Below, piece by piece: positions 61,286 to 64,000 of a DNA stretch of 64,000 nucleotides (position 1 is its first letter; each line of letters opens with the position of its first letter). Below the pieces are notes generated by a model, which saw only the letters and a list, made by a program, of their open reading frames with translations, had not been told where the DNA came from and made no database searches. The DNA comes from Aptenodytes patagonicus. Taxonomy: Eukaryota > Chordata > Aves > Sphenisciformes > Spheniscidae. The stretch is from positions 41,996,454-42,060,453 of the forward strand of contig NC_134953.1 of NCBI RefSeq assembly GCF_965638725.1, read 5' to 3'. A program made the translations under genes and the position numbers.

Positions 61286-64000
61286 TGTCTGGCAGCGGTG
61301 GCAACGAGCTTTTTTTACTGCTTTCCCCCTGCTGATCACCGGTGGTTGCCAGAAAAGTGAAGCCAGACAAGGTGGAGGGGGGAGGAGGGATTTTCCCTGC
61401 AATAATTCGGTCTCAATTTGTTAAAGCGCAACTTTCTAGGGCTAATCATTAGAGATCTTTCCAGCCGACTTCTTATTCCTCCTTCTCTTTGCAAAAGGTC
61501 AGTCTCCATATCAAAGGCAATTGCTGCTCCTAAAAAATCTCAATTTTCCCTAATCTCTTCAAACTAGCAGGCTTTCTGCCCAATATATAATGCTTCTCTT
61601 AAGCTCTTTTTCCTTTGGTGAAATAGAAGGCTCGGGTGGGACCAGACATGGGATGGAGGTTGGCTTCAAGGCGTCCGGCACGTGATGCTGCAAATAAAAT
61701 GGGGGGGAAGGAGGCTGGGCTCAGTGTGGGGCACCCTTCATCCTCAGAAAGGGCTTTTTGGGGCATGTTGTGTGCATTTGGTAACACAGCTGCAAAAGCC
61801 ACATGTGAGAGGAAAGGTATCTCAAAGAGAGAAGCCACTTCCCAAGCAAAAGAGGCTGAGCAAAAAATTTGCCAGTTTATACGTGAAATATTTTCCCAAG
61901 GCTCATGTGCTGCAAAGCGTGCAGCACTTTTCCATTACTTCAAATTTATCCCGCTTTCCTGCAAATACCTACGAGTCCCCACTTTCTGTGGGACCACCTG
62001 AGCTGGGAAAAAACCCTATGACCTGGAAAGCACAGGGACTAAAGCCTCGTGCTGGGTTGATTAATTGGATTCCGTCCCGCAGCGTGTCTGACCCCAGCAA
62101 AGAGCTGGTGGCAGCTTGTGAAGCTTCAAGCATCTGTTTTAGGAAGAATATGAAGAATGCTTCATGTTAGATATAAATATATATGAATATATATTGCTTG
62201 GAGCCTGAAGGGAGGAAAAAAAACCCAAAACCTTGAAAAGTAAGCTGACAACCCAAAGGAAAATAGTTTCTCTAGTAACTACCTATTTGGGTTATTAAGG
62301 GTAAAGAGTGAATATACTTATCCAGTCTTTTCAAAGGCTGTTATTCTTCGCAAGGAGCAGTTGCACCTGGGGGGGGGGGGCGTTTACTGGAGCAAAACGG
62401 CCTTCATTAAATGTGTCCAAGTGGCTCAACACATTCAAACACAAAGGTGTATTGATCCACGCAGGATAAACACAGTTTCGTTATCTCATTCATGGAAACA
62501 GTAACCAGGTTTCCCCGAAAAGGCTGCAAAGGGGCAGGCTCAGGGTGCAAAATCAGTGGGGGAAGAGAGCAGGGTCCAGCCGCAAATACCACCTTTCCTC
62601 CTCTCAACAAAAATCCCGGCACGGGAGACATCCCTTGAATGGGGAAACCGATTCCCCCTTTTCCAAGCAAATAACGCAAAAGTGAAGTAAAATGGGTTTT
62701 TATCACATTTCTTGGGTAAAAGCTTCTGGATTCATCTTGCTCCTGGCTGGATGGAGCAAAGCCGTAAGCTCTGCCTGCAGCAGCTGGCAAGGAAACCATA
62801 TGTAGAAGTAGTCATGGAGAGGTGAAGCAGTATTATAATGTTTGTTTCTTGTCTATATGGGGTTTGCTAGGCATAAAAGGACCTTTTCTTGCCTTGGCAT
62901 TTTAAAGCTTTGATAGAAACCTAAAATAAGTGAGAGTGTTCAATGGAGAGAGGAAAATCAAATGAAGCGATGCTCTGATTTAAGATAAAAGCAGTACCTT
63001 CCTTTTCTAATGGCGTGGGGTTCTTGATTCTGTGACCATGATAACTTGGTAGTTTTGTTAAAAATTTGGTTAAAAATGAGGATGAAATAGGAAATGCACC
63101 TGGACAGTTTGTACCTCTGAAGGTCCTAATTTCAATACAAACATCTGAATAAAATGCAACCTCCCCCCCTTTTTTTTTCCTTTTCTTTTTAGCATAATTG
63201 TTATTATTATCAGCAAGCCATCTAAGGGTCAAACCCCTGGAAGTGATTGAGTTCCAGAACAATTATTTCTATTAAGTGTGATTGTTTTTTTTTTTTAATA
63301 GTGCTAAAAATACTGCCTTAATTTGCTGCAGTCATTCACACTTTCAAACAGCAACCATAGAAGGGGAGTTTTCCCCCTGTGAGGGTGGATTTGCTAATTG
63401 ATTAATGGCTCAGGGAACAAAGAAGGAGAGAAAGTAATCATGTTTCCCCAGGTCCCATGACAGCAGCTCTCCCCCCTTACCCTTAATGATAAAAAAAAGT
63501 AGCCCAGCACACCAGCACTGCTGCAAGGACTGAGGCTGACACCTGGAATAAGGGGAAAGTGATTAAATCCCACCAGTTTCAGAAATAAAACATCCCTCCA
63601 TGACTTGTATCCTGGAAATAGTCTGGATGCACTGATGGATATGGACCCTTGGGTGGCAGAGGTGGGAAAGTGCCCTGTCCAAAAAGGTGTTTAGATGTCC
63701 TCAGGCCAAGGGAGATAGGAGAGAAGGGGGGAGAGAAGAGGTGCTTGGAAAATTGGGGGCTGGAAAACCTGTTTTGCTGTCCTTGGGATTTGTTGTGTTG
63801 GGATTTATACCTCTTAAAAAAGAGAGGTATGATTTCTGTTTCCATCCCAGGGAAACCCAACTGATGGAGGAAAACTCTCTAGCAACAAGGCTTATAAATT
63901 AGCTGTGAATTACTTTGGGCTGGTAATTAGTAGGAGGGACCTAATTTCTAAGAGTGGCGCTACAAAACTGGATCCGGGTGGTGTGTTGGGTCGTCCATGT
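61286..64000. other. Right-end flank, no gene recognised
   Basis: AT-rich non-coding DNA with a G12 run at 62369-62380, a TA-rich patch near 62.17-62.20 kb and short T runs. No exon of an upstream neighbour is recognisable. Confidence 0.6.

Noticed and set aside
32607..64000. Search for exons of an upstream neighbour gene such as A1CF
   Set aside because: No RNA-recognition-motif sequence or other familiar exon was found. Very short exons could be missed.
1..64000. CRISPR arrays, bacterial operons, prophage or plasmid features
   Set aside because: No regularly spaced direct repeats, no dense coding and no prokaryotic gene structure; the sequence is vertebrate.

Overview
This is vertebrate, almost certainly avian, nuclear DNA from a neoavian bird rather than a chicken-type galliform. 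Three things point there. There is a CR1 LINE 3' end with the typical ATTCTATG tail, at about 6.1-6.3 kb. There are two LTRs of an ERVL-like family that I know as common in Neoaves, at 38.4 kb (+) and 56.0 kb (-). The only recognisable coding exon is a vertebrate gene. The rest is AT-rich, CpG-poor non-coding sequence broken by short homopolymers, with no operons, ribosome binding sites or compact gene arrangement.

The one gene supported is PRKG1 (cGMP-dependent protein kinase 1), minus strand. The window carries the first coding exon of the I-alpha isoform (31390-31655). It encodes the leucine-zipper dimerisation helix, the redox-sensitive cysteine, the autoinhibitory segment and the start of the linker to the cGMP-binding domains, and ends in a clean GT splice donor. 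The exon lies in a roughly 1 kb CpG island (about 30.88-31.88 kb). A GC-box-rich promoter/5'UTR with a short upstream ORF is on its right, and a degenerate C-rich minisatellite of about 25 bp period (32.19-32.61 kb) lies further upstream.

Layout. 1-31389 is PRKG1 intron 1 (transcribed right to left); the I-beta first exon and all later exons must lie beyond the left edge. It holds a CR1 3' end, a CR1-like fragment, two CTCF-like motifs, small hairpins and simple repeats. 31390-32110 is the exon and proximal promoter. 32188-32606 is the minisatellite. 32607-64000 is upstream flanking or intergenic DNA. It contains a CTCF-like motif at 33.4 kb, two related repeat fragments (40.7 and 42.2 kb), the two LTRs, a TATA-containing possible LTR-like segment at 57.8-58.1 kb and a small second CpG-dense patch at 61.0-61.3 kb. 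No exon of any upstream neighbour was recognised.

I did not find a novel biological system. The points most worth checking are the promoter-proximal minisatellite, the uORF just ahead of the PRKG1-alpha start, the three CTCF-like motifs that all face the same way, and the unassigned CpG-dense patch near 61 kb.
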